Shown one piece after another: positions 46,862 to 57,882 of a DNA stretch of 64,000 nt. Origin of the DNA: Isoetes taiwanensis. Taxonomy: Eukaryota > Streptophyta > Lycopodiopsida > Isoetales > Isoetaceae. A program made the position numbers and the translations under genes. The stretch lies in contig JAJEKV010000061.1 in assembly GCA_021234155.1 (NCBI GenBank), positions 2,753,950-2,817,949 of the forward strand, written 5' to 3'. Positions within the stretch are counted from its first letter, which is position 1, and the number at the start of each line of letters is the position of its first letter. The notes beneath the pieces were generated by a model. That model ran no database searches and was not told where the DNA came from. It worked only from the letters and a program-made list of their open reading frames with translations.

Positions 46862-47699
46862 AGGGTTTAACAGTCGAATTGATCACCTCCAGAATAATAT
46901 CCTTAAAATCTGAGTGATTAATAAGCTGGGAATTTAATTTGAAGTAAGAATTTCTCTTAGTTGCAGACTCACTATTTGTTCGAATGATAATAAGCTGGGG
47001 GAAGTGATCAGCCAGAGTATAACCTTTCAGATTAATAACTCTTTCACTTAAATTCCAGAGATTTTCGCTGAGGTAAAATCTGTCATGAAGGCAGCAAATC
47101 GGATTAATCCTACGATCAGTCCAGCTAAACTCATCAGGGGAGGTTCTGGCTAAAGTAAGATTGTTAAGAGAAATCAAGTTAGACCACGAGTTGGACTCAT
47201 CTGGTGAGAGAGGCCTGAAATTCCGATTTCTCATGAAACTGTGAGTGACCATGTTGAAGTCCCCTCCCATTATGATATCATCAACCTCAATATTATTCAA
47301 ACTGTTTATGATCCTGTTCCAGATGACTGTTCTCTCGGCTGGGCTATTATAAGCATAAATGTTGATAATGGCTAATCTAATGTTATCCATCTTAAAACAG
47401 AGAATCTGCCATCTGCCTAAGTTGTCATTGACCATATACTGATCAATGATGTTGAGATTCTTTTTCCAGCAAATGGCCACTCCACCAGAGCTGTTATTAG
47501 CAGGAAGGGCCCAAGTCTCCATTACATGAGGGAGGGTCCTGGCTATCTTGGAGCTGAAATCATCATCATGCAATTTGTGTTCTTGAAGAAGAAGGAAATC
47601 AGGAGTCAGGGAGGAGAGGCAAACTTTAAGTCTATCCCTTTTACTGGAATCATTAATACCTTGAAGATTCCAGGTGATTATGTTAAGAGAGCTATTCAT
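46827..47699 (-). CDS. L1 ORF2 endonuclease (copy 2, intact)
   Basis: MNSSLNIITWNLQGIN starts an APE-like endonuclease with its expected blocks: WNLQG, LLLQEHKL (catalytic Glu), VAICWK, INIYAYNSPAERTVIW, MGGDFNMV (D-x-N), DEFSWTD and LADHFPQL (final D-H). All are present in order over 290 codons. The enzyme nicks target DNA to prime reverse transcription. ORF1 ends about 60 bases upstream. Confidence 0.9.
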   Translation of the reverse strand: MNSSLNIITWNLQGINDSSKRDRLKVCLSSLTPDFLLLQEHKLHDDDFSSKIARTLPHVMETWALPANNSSGGVAICWKKNLNIIDQYMVNDNLGRWQILCFKMDNIRLAIINIYAYNSPAERTVIWNRIINSLNNIEVDDIIMGGDFNMVTHSFMRNRNFRPLSPDESNSWSNLISLNNLTLARTSPDEFSWTDRRINPICCLHDRFYLSENLWNLSERVINLKGYTLADHFPQLIIIRTNSESATKRNSYFKLNSQLINHSDFKDIILEVINSTVKPYGSYGWMSLVV

Positions 47700-47762
47700 T
47701 ATAAACTGAAGGAGATTTATAAGGAGAGAGATGCTCCCTAGGACTTCTTCTGATCGGGGTCT

Positions 47763-49745
47763 TCACGGCTCCATCATTCTTGGATTGGTGTCTCTTTTTC
47801 CTTTTGCTGATGACTTGATTCCACTCTTGCTCGGAGGAGATCTCATAATGGTGACATTGCTCTGCTGCTCGAACCTGCTGGGGGTCAGGGAGATGGTTTG
47901 GTTTTGATCTTTCTCGCCAATTCTCATGATTAAAATCTTTGGGTCCGAATCGAACTGCAGCTTGATGTTGAGAAGATTCATAAGATTGGAAGGAATGGGT
48001 CTGCTGGGTCTGTAATTTAAAAGATTAGAAGGTTGCATAGCAGAGCTGGAGGGTTTTTGACTCAAACTGTTGAGATCCTCGATAGGGATAGCAGTTAGGC
48101 TGTTAATTGCCTTGTTGCTGCTGCTGCTGTGATTAATCATCCTCTGATCAGAAGGGGTACAATGATTCTTGGAAGACTTTTGTACCCATACTTGTTTGAC
48201 TTCAGATTGAACCAGATTACTCTTCTTAGCTGTCTCTTCAATTATCTCTGCTTTAGGGGCAGAGTAGGGGACATTGCTAAAATTGATCTGAGTTTGCATA
48301 AGCTTAGAATGCGAGATCCTGATATTCACCGAGGGAGTCCAATCAGAGGAAATGGATTTGGAGAGGCAGATAGAAGGGAAATTGGTTTGGGGGATACTGA
48401 TGTCTAAGACCTGGCCGAGATGATTGCCAATGGCTCGGAGGTGATTGGGCGTCCATAGGGATGGGGGCAAGTTCGGGAATTTGGCCCAGGTAATAATAGA
48501 GATATTAGAATGGTCTCCTGGAATGAAATCAGGAAACCACTTCATAATGTATACCGAGTGTTTGCCAAAACTTCTAATCCTTTTTTTGAGCATGTTATTG
48601 GCATGATAATTGTCTTGGCAGATGACTTGAAAAGTTTTAGTATCCAATTTCAGAATGGAGGCTATTTTGCAGTGGTGAAGTTTGGTGATGTGGAACTTGA
48701 CTTCACTGGGAGCAGGACAGGAGTTGGGAAAATGGAAGATAAGACCCCTTTCAAGGAAAATATTGGAGGCTGAGTGGTCCCTAATGGTGGAGAGATCTAA
48801 AATATCAGGGATATCAACCTTGGCTTGAACTTGATTTCCTGCATCCTTATTAGTACATGCATAGGAACCTATTTCTGAAATTTTTGGAACAGAATTTTGA
48901 ACAATATCAGAGTAAGAGATGTTACTTTTTATCTTGTCTGCCTTGCCCAGAATCGGCACCTCGACCTGCACTTTGTTTTCTTTTTCCTTGTACTTGATCT
49001 CGTGGAGGTTAGCGTTCTTGAGTTCAGTACAATTCGGGCATGTACAATTAGCAGCTTCCTCAGGAATAAAGTAACCGTTGCTGTCAATGCATTTGCAGCC
49101 ATTGGAACTTGAGAACGGCATCTCACTAATACCAAATTTTGCTTTGGTGCCTTTGAGGGTAACAACAGCATCAGGAATAGCAGCCTCCGTAATGTACTTG
49201 AAATCCTTATTCCATTTTTCAGCAACATTTGGAAAAATTTCAGCCCATCTTTCAACCATTTTGAAAGAGACTCTGCTCCAACCCGGCCCGGAACAGAGTT
49301 TCTGATAACATTTATTGGCTCTCATCTTGAGCTCATCCATGGTTGTTCTAAAAACCCCATTCTTTAAGCTGCAACAGTTTTGAGAAGAGTGGCCTGACTT
49401 AATCGTCATTTTGGAGGTAAGCAGAAGGTCGAGGTGCTGAATTTTATCAAGAGTGTTAAGAGCATATCTTTTGTCATCAGACCTGCCTTCTGAAAAATCG
49501 GACTCATTTTTATCCTGTTCCTCAAAAGCCTGAAAGATTTCACCGTCCTGCATCAGATCCATGATAATCGCTGTTGCTTTTTGTTGAGTTTTTAAAAGAT
49601 TAAAATGGGCATGGAGCTCTTTAATCTATTTCCAATCACTGTCCTGATCTTGCTCCAGTTTCGCTATGATCCTGATGTCTATTTCCTCAGGCTTGAAGGC
49701 CACAGCCTTAACTCGGGAAGATGAAGCTTCAAACTTTGCAGCCAT
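47763..49745 (-). CDS. L1 ORF1 with DUF4283-like domain (copy 2)
   Basis: The intact frame MDLMQDGEIF (49,562) to 47,763 has 599 codons. In the same frame upstream lies MAAKFEASSSRVKAVAFKPE from an ATG at 49,743-49,745, separated by a single TAG at 49,626-49,628. The TAG is present in both copies. Around residues 280-400 is a DUF4283-like region (KTFQVICQDNYHANN, KWFPDFIPGDHS, SIITWAKFPNLPPSLWTPNH, LRAIGNHLGQVLDI), as in many plant L1 ORF1 proteins, which bind nucleic acid. CPNCTELKNANLHE and a Ser-rich C-terminal part are also seen. No CCHC knuckle was recognised. Confidence 0.8.
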
Positions 49746-50085
49746 GGTAGTGCTAATTCTGTTAGACCTTGGGAGGAAGTCGCGCGCCGGATGACGGAGG
49801 CTAAAGGAGTTTTTGGAAAAGAGAGGTTTAGAAAAGATCCTTGAGAAAGACATAGCGAAAACAGAGGAGCCAAAAAAAGGGAACTGAGGGGTCAAATCAA
49901 GGGATGAGAAGGAAAAAGGGGGGATCTTGACAGGGCCAGCAGGCCCTACCCAGGATCTATCATGGGAAGGGATGGGTCAAATCAAGAGGAGGGGGGAGGA
50001 GCACGGAAAACAAGAAAAGACAGAGCACACAACGGGAAAAAAGAAATCTAAGAAAAGCAGAGATCAGAACCCAGGCTGACAGATT

Positions 50086-50472
50086 CTAGTTGGCTATCGA
50101 GAATCTCCAAACTACAGTGTCAATTTCTTGAATTGTTCTTGCAGGTTCCAAATCAAAGAAAGAGGCCCAGTGATAGATAGGTTCCACTCCAAAATCGACA
50201 GGACAATTCATAAGAAAGAGATTTCTCTCAAATCTATTTCCTAAGAAGGGTTGAGAATTATGCGTGGTAACTCTAATGGATCCAACTCTGTCAAAGCACA
50301 GGATGCAAAGATAGTAGAAATTGAAGCTAATTCTACAGAACCCGACCCGAGATCTAGTTTCTATTGCTAGCCTAATTAGATTTTCTATAATCAGCACCGA
50401 ATCATGATGATCCCAAGGAATTTGGGGGAAGCCCAACCCCTGGAGAACAGCCTCTAGCAAGGCCTCATCCAT
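50086..50472 (-). CDS. Extra ORF at the 5' end of the L1, upstream of ORF1 (copy 2)
   Basis: A 128-codon frame, MDEALLEAVLQGLGFPQIPW to FSIAN, lies in the same strand as ORF1 and inside the TSD-defined element, about 340 bases upstream of the ORF1 ATG. Copy 1 shows that the frame probably starts 25 codons earlier (MVDKM...), 17 bases from the element's 5' end, giving about 153 codons. The middle is rich in Phe, Tyr and Cys (RISFNFYYLCILCFDRVGSI) and then PFLGNRFERNLFLMNCPVDF. No known domain was recognised. It may be an ORF0-like protein, or gene sequence picked up into the 5' UTR. Confidence 0.5.
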   Translation of the reverse strand: MDEALLEAVLQGLGFPQIPWDHHDSVLIIENLIRLAIETRSRVGFCRISFNFYYLCILCFDRVGSIRVTTHNSQPFLGNRFERNLFLMNCPVDFGVEPIYHWASFFDLEPARTIQEIDTVVWRFSIAN

Positions 50473-50610
50473 CGGGAGTGGGAGATCCCTTGCAAATTCT
50501 CGGGAAGGAGTCCGTCAGGCGCGAGTTGTAGGCGCTCATTTTGTCCACCATGAAGTTTTCCCGTACCCGAGGTTTTTTAATCTCGGCATAATGGTTTCAC
50601 TAATCATCAG

Positions 50611-50698
50611 CATTGTATTCTGGTTTTGTGTTTAGTGGAAATGCCCAGATGTAGCATTGTATTCTGGTTTTGTGTTTAGTGGAGATGCCCAGATGTGG
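50611..50698. repeat. Two tandem copies of a 44-bp unit (copy 2)
   Basis: Units 50,611-50,654 and 50,655-50,698 begin CATTGTATTCTGGTTTTGTG and differ at two positions (A/G). Confidence 0.85.
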
Positions 50699-50779
50699 CT
50701 TTTCTTTCATTATGTCTCATCTTCTCTCTCTCCCTTGTCTGGTTTTGACAATTGAATTTATCTTCGTATAATGATAAGA

Positions 50780-52262
50780 AGATAATTGGATACGGAAAAG
50801 ATAATTGCACCCAAACTTTTTGATAAAGCAAAGCAACTACATTTATAAGATGTATAGGTATCCTTAATCTCTCCATTCTTGCCGAGATGTGTTCTCTTTT
50901 AACTGTATCAAAAGCTTTAGAGAAGTCTACAAAGAGCGCAAAGAGTGGTTTCTTGGATTTCTTTATGCAGTCTATAACAGCTCTGAATGTAAAAAGATAG
51001 TCGATTGTAGATCTTTTTGGGCGAAAACCAGCTTGTGCTCTAGATCGTGCCTCATTATATTCTGCCCATGTACTAATTTTTCTCTCAATAATGGTTGCAA
51101 ATAATTTTGCAAAAAGGCTGCTCACCATAATCATTCTATAATTATGTGGATTTTTTGTATCTCCTTCTTTATGTATGGGTACAACTCTATTTGTCTTCCA
51201 GGCAAGTGGGAATCCCTCCCTTAAAGTCATGTTCAACATGCTTTTTATTAATTCAAGCATTGAGGGCCCAACCCATTTAAGCATCTCGGCAATGAGGCCA
51301 GAGGCATCACAAGCCTTATCATTTGCTAGTCTGCCCACTCCATCATGTATATCAACAATAGTGAATTTATGGAATTCTTGCCCTCTTTCTATGCTGCATT
51401 TCAAGCCTTCCATGTAATATAGACGTTTGAGTTGGTGCATCAAAGGTTCTAATCCCAACTAAGGAATGTTACGTGTTTTGATTTTCAGCTTGCTCCAAAA
51501 TTTCTTGGGGTTTAAGGGCATATCATTCACCCAATCTGCTTGCTTTCTTACCATCCATTCTCTTTTTTTTTTCTGTCGTACTATTTTCATGTAACTCTTT
51601 CTAACTTTTGACTTTTCATGATTTGGTGCTTGTTTAAAATTCGTCATCATCGTACCATTTATTGCAAGGCAATCCCTTTGCTCTTCAAAAAGAGCCAAAG
51701 CATTCACTAGCACTCTTCAGGAGAAGTGAGGTGAGTGTATTATTCATTTCCTCCACATGTTCCCCACATGTTAAATGGGCAACTTTTGCTTCACGTAACT
51801 CCATATATTGTTTGGCCTTTCAATAATAAAAAAAGAACTTATTTGCAAGTATTACTTGATAGCTTTCCATCTCAATAGACAATTTTAGTTGAAGTATAAG
51901 CGGCTTGCGATCCGATTCGGATAGCTTCAATGTAGAAATCTTGAATATAATTTATCATATTTTTGCTTGCCAATAAGTAATCAACCGCACTAAATCCCTT
52001 GCCTCTAGATCCCAAAGAAGCGCACATCCTGGATTGGAGATATTTGAATATACCATTATGGATGAGTAGGCCTAGGCCTCCACACATATTTAACAAATGT
52101 CCTCCTTGAGGTGTCATTATATGCACAGTGTCATATGTACTCGACCACCAGCCTATCTATGATCTCATTGTCATCTAAAGTTTCTAACCAAATAGGATCT
52201 TTAGATGCCCCAATGATACTTGTTGTGCGGCCATTAAAATCTCCAATCAACATCCAAGGAAA
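50780..52262 (-). pseudogene. Second LINE, truncated endonuclease-RT (copy 2, better RT)
   Basis: 50,676-51,458 encodes RT blocks of an endonuclease-RT LINE: GLIAEMLKWVGPSMLELIK, TNRVVPIHKEGDTKNPHNYR, RAQAGFRPKRSTIDYLFTFR and LFALFVDFSKAFDTVKRE (motif A). Reading stops making RT sense after LLYQKVWVQL, so motifs B-D are missing. Upstream pieces are the linker (51,459-51,713) and endonuclease (51,872-52,126 plus the GDFNG start near 52,250). The 5' end abuts gag coding sequence at about 52,255. Confidence 0.82.
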
Positions 52263-52660
52263 CTTATCACCTGCATCGGTTTAACAGTTATTCCACCAGT
52301 AAAATATGGTAGATCCACTTTTTCTAACCATTTAGAAGCTTTGTCCCTCTTATTTTGAGAGTTAGTTTCTGCGGTAATCATAGGATCTGGGTTGGAGTTA
52401 ACTGGTGGTGGATTATTGGGTGGTAAGCTTTCAGGTGGAGGCGGATTAGAAGGTGGAGGATCACTTGGCAATGGAGGCTGTTGAGCAATACTGGGTAGAA
52501 ACCCATAAAGGAGAGCTATCTACTCTAGTTTATGCTGATAATCCTCTGGAGATGTAGGTTGTGGCAGTGCTATCTAGTTAGGAATGTCTTTTGCTATAAA
52601 ATCAGCAGTTCTTAATGCCTGCTGGTACTGGTTTTTAGGGATATTGAAATGATGAGCCAT
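52247..52660 (-). pseudogene. LTR-retrotransposon gag N-terminus (copy 2)
   Basis: From an ATG at 52,658-52,660 the minus strand reads MAHHFNIPKNQYQQALRTAD, then two in-frame stops, then a strongly proline-rich stretch (52,247-52,471: SDPPPSNPPPPESLPPNNPP) and KASKWLEKVDLPYFTGGITV, which looks like the start of a gag domain. It ends abruptly where the second LINE's endonuclease begins. It sits about 25 bases downstream of the primer-binding site, where gag is expected. Confidence 0.55.
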
Positions 52661-52684
52661 TAGCACAGATTCTAGGAAAGGCTT

Positions 52685-52697
52685 GGCTCTGATACCA
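52685..52697 (-). promoter_or_regulatory. Primer-binding site for initiator-Met tRNA
   Basis: The minus strand reads TGGTATCAGAGCC, complementary to the 3' end of plant initiator-Met tRNA and the usual (-)-strand primer site of plant LTR retrotransposons. It is separated by four A/T bases from a TG/CA LTR end at 52,702. In copy 1 the same site has lost its CT, giving CTCGATACCA. Confidence 0.8.
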
Positions 52698-52701
52698 AAA
52701 A

Positions 52702-53660
52702 TGATACGAACACAATTAGAATTCGAGAGATAAAGAAAGAAAACAAGTAAAGTACTTTAATCTTTAGGAGATTATTTTGCCTCCCAACCGGACTCAGATC
52801 CGAGCAAGAATTTTTTCTCTTGCTAGCTCAACTAATATGTAAGATTTCATTTTCTCTGGCTCAATTCTAGTGGTAACAGCAGTGAGATAACAACATAGGA
52901 CTTAGGGTTGGAGCAGATGAGCTTGATTTTTACATGTGAAGAGCAACGGTTCTTTATAGTAGGAAATAACAGATCTTTATTTTATAGATATTATTGTAGC
53001 TGCGAAATAGTGTAGAAAAGGGAAAGTATGAGTGGCTAGTATGAATTCATCTATGAATAGGAAGATTCGGCCTGTGATAAGTTTAGATCGAACCTCTTTT
53101 CGCTGGCAGATCCGATGAGAACAATCAACTCTGAACTGTTTTTTGCATGACGGGTATTGACCCATTATCAGCCCCATAACAGGTATAACATTCTTTATTT
53201 GGCATTTTGAATAGTGCCCCATGGGCAACCCATTTAATTTGTTCCCTATATCATTAAATAAGCTAGGTACAAGTTAGTTGAGCCTGAGCCACTCCTCTGA
53301 GCCGGCATTATGCCATAAGAGATTCCGACGATTCTTCGAGCCTTTTTATATGGAATATTGGTGCCAATGCATAATTTCTACTCCAAATTTACTAGAATGT
53401 TCATTTGACTCATTATTCCCCCCCATGTCTATAACATAGGCTATTTATACTACCCTGCTAATGGCAAAAAAAAAAATCTCCCACTGTCGAGGTTCAAGGT
53501 TGGAATTCTCATTATATTCCTTAACTAGGCCAATTAATCTCTGTTAATGGTTTTCGTCTTGAACCTTTTTACAAGAAAGATCATTCTACAATATCAACAG
53601 ACATAGACACATCATTAGAACCACCATAGTTATATTATAAAAAAAGTAGTAGGTTACAAA
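52702..53660 (-). mobile_element. LTR (inner end at 52,702; outer end not fixed)
   Basis: Starting next to the primer-binding site, this AT-rich stretch contains a minus-strand TATA-like CATATAAAAAGG near 53,340-53,352. It is presumably the 5' LTR. The outer border and TSD could not be located, and no partner LTR was found to the left, where the element seems replaced by the second LINE and the L1. Confidence 0.45.
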
Positions 53661-53682
53661 AAAAAAAGTGTGGATTTCTCCT

Positions 53683-56600
53683 CTATATAATCACTCTACC
53701 TATTGTTCAAACCATCCTTACTCAGGATTGGCCGCAGAGCACACCCGAAGGATGTGGTAACCCAGCTTGTGGTGCCACTAAAGGTGGATCACCACGTCCA
53801 GATAGTCAGAGTCTGGATCGGGCATCTCAACGATGCCAAACAGCCAGCCATCTATAGGGATGTCGTGATTCTTCAGCTTCCACAGGTCCATATGATTCAT
53901 CATGTAGGTGATCCATTCGAGGCAATTGCTCGGCATTGTGTTTACGTAATCGTCCATGGCACTCTCCCGTTGATGCTTCTCCTCCGACTCCACCACTTCT
54001 TATATAGGCTACCGACTTGCCGCTATTCCAACATGGTGTCCTAGCTATCATTCCACCTGTCCCATCCTTCTGCATCACCGCACTTCTAGACCTAAGATCC
54101 CCTTTGAATTTTCTGTACCATGTCGTAGTTATCGCCCCTTACATTATTGCACCGACGCGATGTCTACCATTACCGTCTCCCGTTATCGAGTTGCCATTCT
54201 TAATTATCCTTTTGTTCTTCATGATGCTGTCACATCACCTCTTTCTCTCTTATGCCTTCTTGTGGACAACCAAAATTTCGTCCGACTTCATATTCCGGAG
54301 ATGCTGCCACCTGTCGTTTTCAACGACAACTTTGATTCTACCTCATTTCTCTCATATAAAGCGCACTGTGAACCGCTCCAACCCTATTCTTTGTATGCTT
54401 TTTGATTTCATCGTCTTCCTCCGCGCCTCAACATTTTCGTTGACAACTATGCCTGCCTCTTCACAATTCAGCACTCTACATACCAACATAGCAATGGAGG
54501 TCATTTCTTTTGCCTCAGTAAGTATTTCTACTGCTTACCTTCTAACGCCTTTACGAGATCCAAATCGGGTTGTTGCAGTCAGGGCAGGACTTGATTATTT
54601 TGCTGATCAAGAACTTCCGGTCCCAAATCCTGGGCAACTCAGGCAATTTATTGCCAATCTGGTCGGTACTCCTGACGAGTTTCAAAATTTAGTTGATGGA
54701 ACTTCCATCTTCCTTAGTTCGGCATTGGTCGACCGGTTTTCATCTTGTCACCCCAAATTCATTAGGGTGGTCAGATTTGCAAGACTTTGATGTCTTCCCC
54801 TATATTGATCACTCGTATTCTGCCACTTCCACCAAGCTCATGACTTTTGCAAAAAGCCGAGAGTCCTTTGTCAAATTCCTGTGGCGGAAGTTCTTTGGAC
54901 ACTCTGTCAAAAATACACACATCAACAAGTACTTCTTCAACACCGCCATAGCTGCTATTTATTCGGACAAGTCAGTCGACTGGCCCAACTTTTGATGCAA
55001 CAGATGTTTGAAGAATTAGATCATCTAGGGAAAGCTCCGGGCTCTGGCCCTGATTCTGCTATGGGTGCGCATTTTCAGGCACTCATAAATCATAGTCTTC
55101 ATGTTCCAAGCACTGTGTCCACCTATGGCAGCATCTCCATGTCATGGGCCTCCAACAGAATTCCCTCAAAGATTACTACCATATGTGATCTTCTAGTTGA
55201 AAACTCTCAACAACAAAATGTCAACATCCAAGAAGAAGTTCGCAGTCCATCCCCGCACCGGAAATCTTCAATTTCCATATGCTCCTCACACCACTTTGCA
55301 AAGGATACTCCAATTGATCCCCATCAACAGTCAAGGGTTTCTTCTCCCCAAGACGTTCAGCCTCCTCTGCATTCTCGGTAGTCCCTATAGAAAAATGAGC
55401 AATAGGTTGCTGCATGCATCCTGCAATTACAAGAGTCCCAGGATAAGCCCATGAATGGTATTAAAGATCACCTGGATTCCTCTGATGCCCTCAAAAAGAA
55501 ACTCCAGGATCTCTCCACTCAAAGACGTCAAATTGAAGAGCACCTAAGAAAAGCACAGTACTCTTCTGGTCACATGAGAAGAGTTAAAAAGGTCTCATGA
55601 TGCTTTGGCTCAGTTGGAGGCAATATATGCTCCCTTACAGGTCCAGGTTCAAACACTTCAAGACCAGCTTACAGCCAAAGATCAGCTTTTGCAAGACATC
55701 TTAGTACTATATCGAAGCCTTCAAGAAGAATCAAAGATATGAAAGGTATCACCACACACTAATAGATATGCATCACAGAATTAGAAGGTTTGGTCACGAC
55801 TGCTCAGCTACAGGCCAAGTCCTTGGAAATCCAACTACAGAATGTTGTCAAGCAAAAATTATAGCCGATATAGAACTTGCAGGTTTGCAGCTCCAACTCT
55901 CCTCAATGGGTATTTCTTCTTCTCATAGTACTCATGCACATCGCAAGCTTAAGGAACTCAAATGCCTGAGAGATGAAAAGACGAATCAAATCCAAGATCT
56001 CAAACAGCAGCTCCAGCAAGCAAAACAGTCTCCAAAAGATGTCCATACCAACACTGATAGATATTCAGTTCTTGTTGAGCACATCTGCACGGATTACCCT
56101 CTCCCTCTGGGGTACCTTGATTATGTCAAATCACGAAGATATCTCTTCCTCATCCGCCGGCTCAGTGCTTCAGGCTCAGTCAATTTTACGGTACAAGACT
56201 TTGTTTGTCTTTGTCCTGGACTTAGAATCGAAGAACGTGGCATCCTGTGTGCCCTCGTCAACTTCCAGTTGCTCCATGTTGAAGATCTTTCATTCTTCAT
56301 TTTTCGCACAGTCCAGCCCATGGCATATGTTCTACATAATTTTTATCTGGCACATTCTCAAACACGCTTTTCTGAAGATCACCCAGAAGCATTCATGGGC
56401 AACCAGACAACTACGTTGTTCCCGGGGATACCACTTAGTGTATAAGGGATACGCCATGTGCGAGGAAGGGGTCATAAAAAACCCCTTCGTACACGCTTTT
56501 TCTAAGGTCTAAAAAACCGCTTTCCCGTATGAAATACATCACTAGAGATTGGATTTTTTAAGGTCTAAAGAACCCCTTCCCGTACGTATTCGTACGCTTT

Positions 56601-57882
56601 AGGTTAAAAAAAACCCCTTATCGTCCACTCACATGGTATATACGGCCTACACTATGTGAATCCCCCGGGACGTTGTTACTTCAAAAGGACAACTACTACC
56701 TTTCTGATCCCAGGGCCATGACCATGCTCCAATATGCCTGAGCTTCACTCCCATCTCACCCTTTGGGCATAGGAGGCTCTCACATGTGCGCAAGCCCACT
56801 TAGAGAGTATGGCATCGGCTATGCACAGTTAATCCTCCAGCATGTCGACACTTTGAATACTCTCCGGACATATCTGGACAATAAGGTCATCCCTCTGGAC
56901 TGGGAACCATCTCCTCTTGAGATCCTGATGCCAACACAAGATTGGGATACGCTATACAAACAGTTGGATCCAGCGTTGGTCACAGAATTTCGCACTCAGT
57001 TCCAAAACAAGCGGATGCATCCGCCTCCACAACCAGTCCTTATGCCTCACTTGACACCCCTTCACGGCGTGAGCACCTCACCTCGGACTGGCGATCCTCT
57101 TTCTGGACACAGACATTGGAAGCTCACGCTGAGTGGACTCCCACGCACATCACGGTCGATCTTCGATGGGATCCACGCTTTGTCTGAAGACATGTTTGGA
57201 CAGATACTGACACCCTAGATACCATCAACAATTGAATCTACATCCTGAATGAGACCTGGAAGATGCCCGTCAATGTTTTTGCATGACTTTCTCAGTTCTT
57301 GAACTGGGCCGCTACTTCTCCAGATTCCTCTATTCATTATCAAGCTGGTTTCTGCACTATACTATATTGTATACTTCCGAGCTCAAGCGACCAATCTTTC
57401 ATTGCAACCCTAATGCCAGTGTCAGTGCCTTTGGCCTTGAGACTCTCCTAGTGATGGAATGCCAGTTTGTACTCGCTGCTACTCACCAAGCTCTTAAAGA
57501 AATGGCGAAAACTGGGTTTCTAATTGATGCCACTCCGGCTATTGGGCAGACCACGCCTGATGCCCTCCAACAACGCCAAAATTTGGTGCTGAGTACCACA
57601 ATCAGGTTCACCCCTGCAGTCGGCAGGATGGCGCAGGGGAGCTTGACAACTTCCCTCCCCAAAAAACAACTCCTGCTTTTCTCTCTTCTGAGTGTTCTTT
57701 GGTTGTTGGGTTGGGTTGGGGGGAGGGGAGGGGGGGAGGGAGAGAGTGTTAGTCCTGTGCCCCAAAGCATAGGACTATTCCTAAGGTACAAAAAGGACCC
57801 GAAAGGCAAAGGGCAGACATCGACATCAGCAGCTAAAGTTACGCCAACCAAGAAGAAGCGATCGCGCGACTCTACGGCCTAA
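53683..57882 (+). CDS. Unidentified multi-segment coding region with coiled coil (copy 2, best copy)
   Basis: After a TATA box (CTATATAAT, 53,683-53,691) come MSTITVSRYRVAILNYPFVL (54,160), a segment with FADQELPVPNPGQLRQFIAN (54,494-54,995) and MQQMFEELDHLGKAPGSGPD (to 55,381). A coiled-coil stretch follows (about 55,450-56,090: LKKKLQDLSTQRRQIEEHLR, LQVQVQTLQDQLTAKDQ, LKQQLQQAKQ). Next come GYLDYVKSRRYLFLIRRL to PGIPLSV (56,090-56,445) and DWEPSPLEILMPTQDWDTLY (56,763-57,218). The end has FLIDATPAIGQTTPDALQQR and a Lys-rich, NLS-like tail (KKDPKGKGQTSTSAAK) at 57,882. The segments lie in different frames; introns or indels could explain this. A non-coding gap of about 300 bases at 56,450-56,760 has the repeated word AAGGTCTAAA. 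No family was recognised. Confidence 0.5.
53778..54007 (-). CDS. Small minus-strand ORF with TATA box (copy 2)
   Basis: Same peptide as 24,304-24,483, with ATG at 53,955-53,957 and stop at 53,778. The TATA box (53,999-54,007) is kept, though two bases just downstream differ between copies. Confidence 0.35.

Larger units (their letters stand above)
43446..50569 (-). mobile_element. Full-length L1-type LINE, copy 2, with 15-bp target-site duplication
   Basis: Flanked by AGGTTTTTTAATCTC at 43,431-43,445 and 50,570-50,584, with the poly(A) tail at the low-coordinate end. ORF1 and the endonuclease are intact here. The RT downstream of 45,884 and the C-terminus near 43,700-44,000 are damaged where copy 1 is good. 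The two copies therefore complement each other and imply one recently active element seen twice. Confidence 0.88.

Noticed and set aside
50611-50698. Tandem 44-bp units as a CRISPR-like or satellite array
   Set aside because: Only two adjacent units with no spacers; a simple local duplication.
52685-52697. Match to initiator-Met tRNA
   Set aside because: Only 13 bases complementary to the tRNA 3' end, next to an LTR end; this is a primer-binding site, not a tRNA gene.
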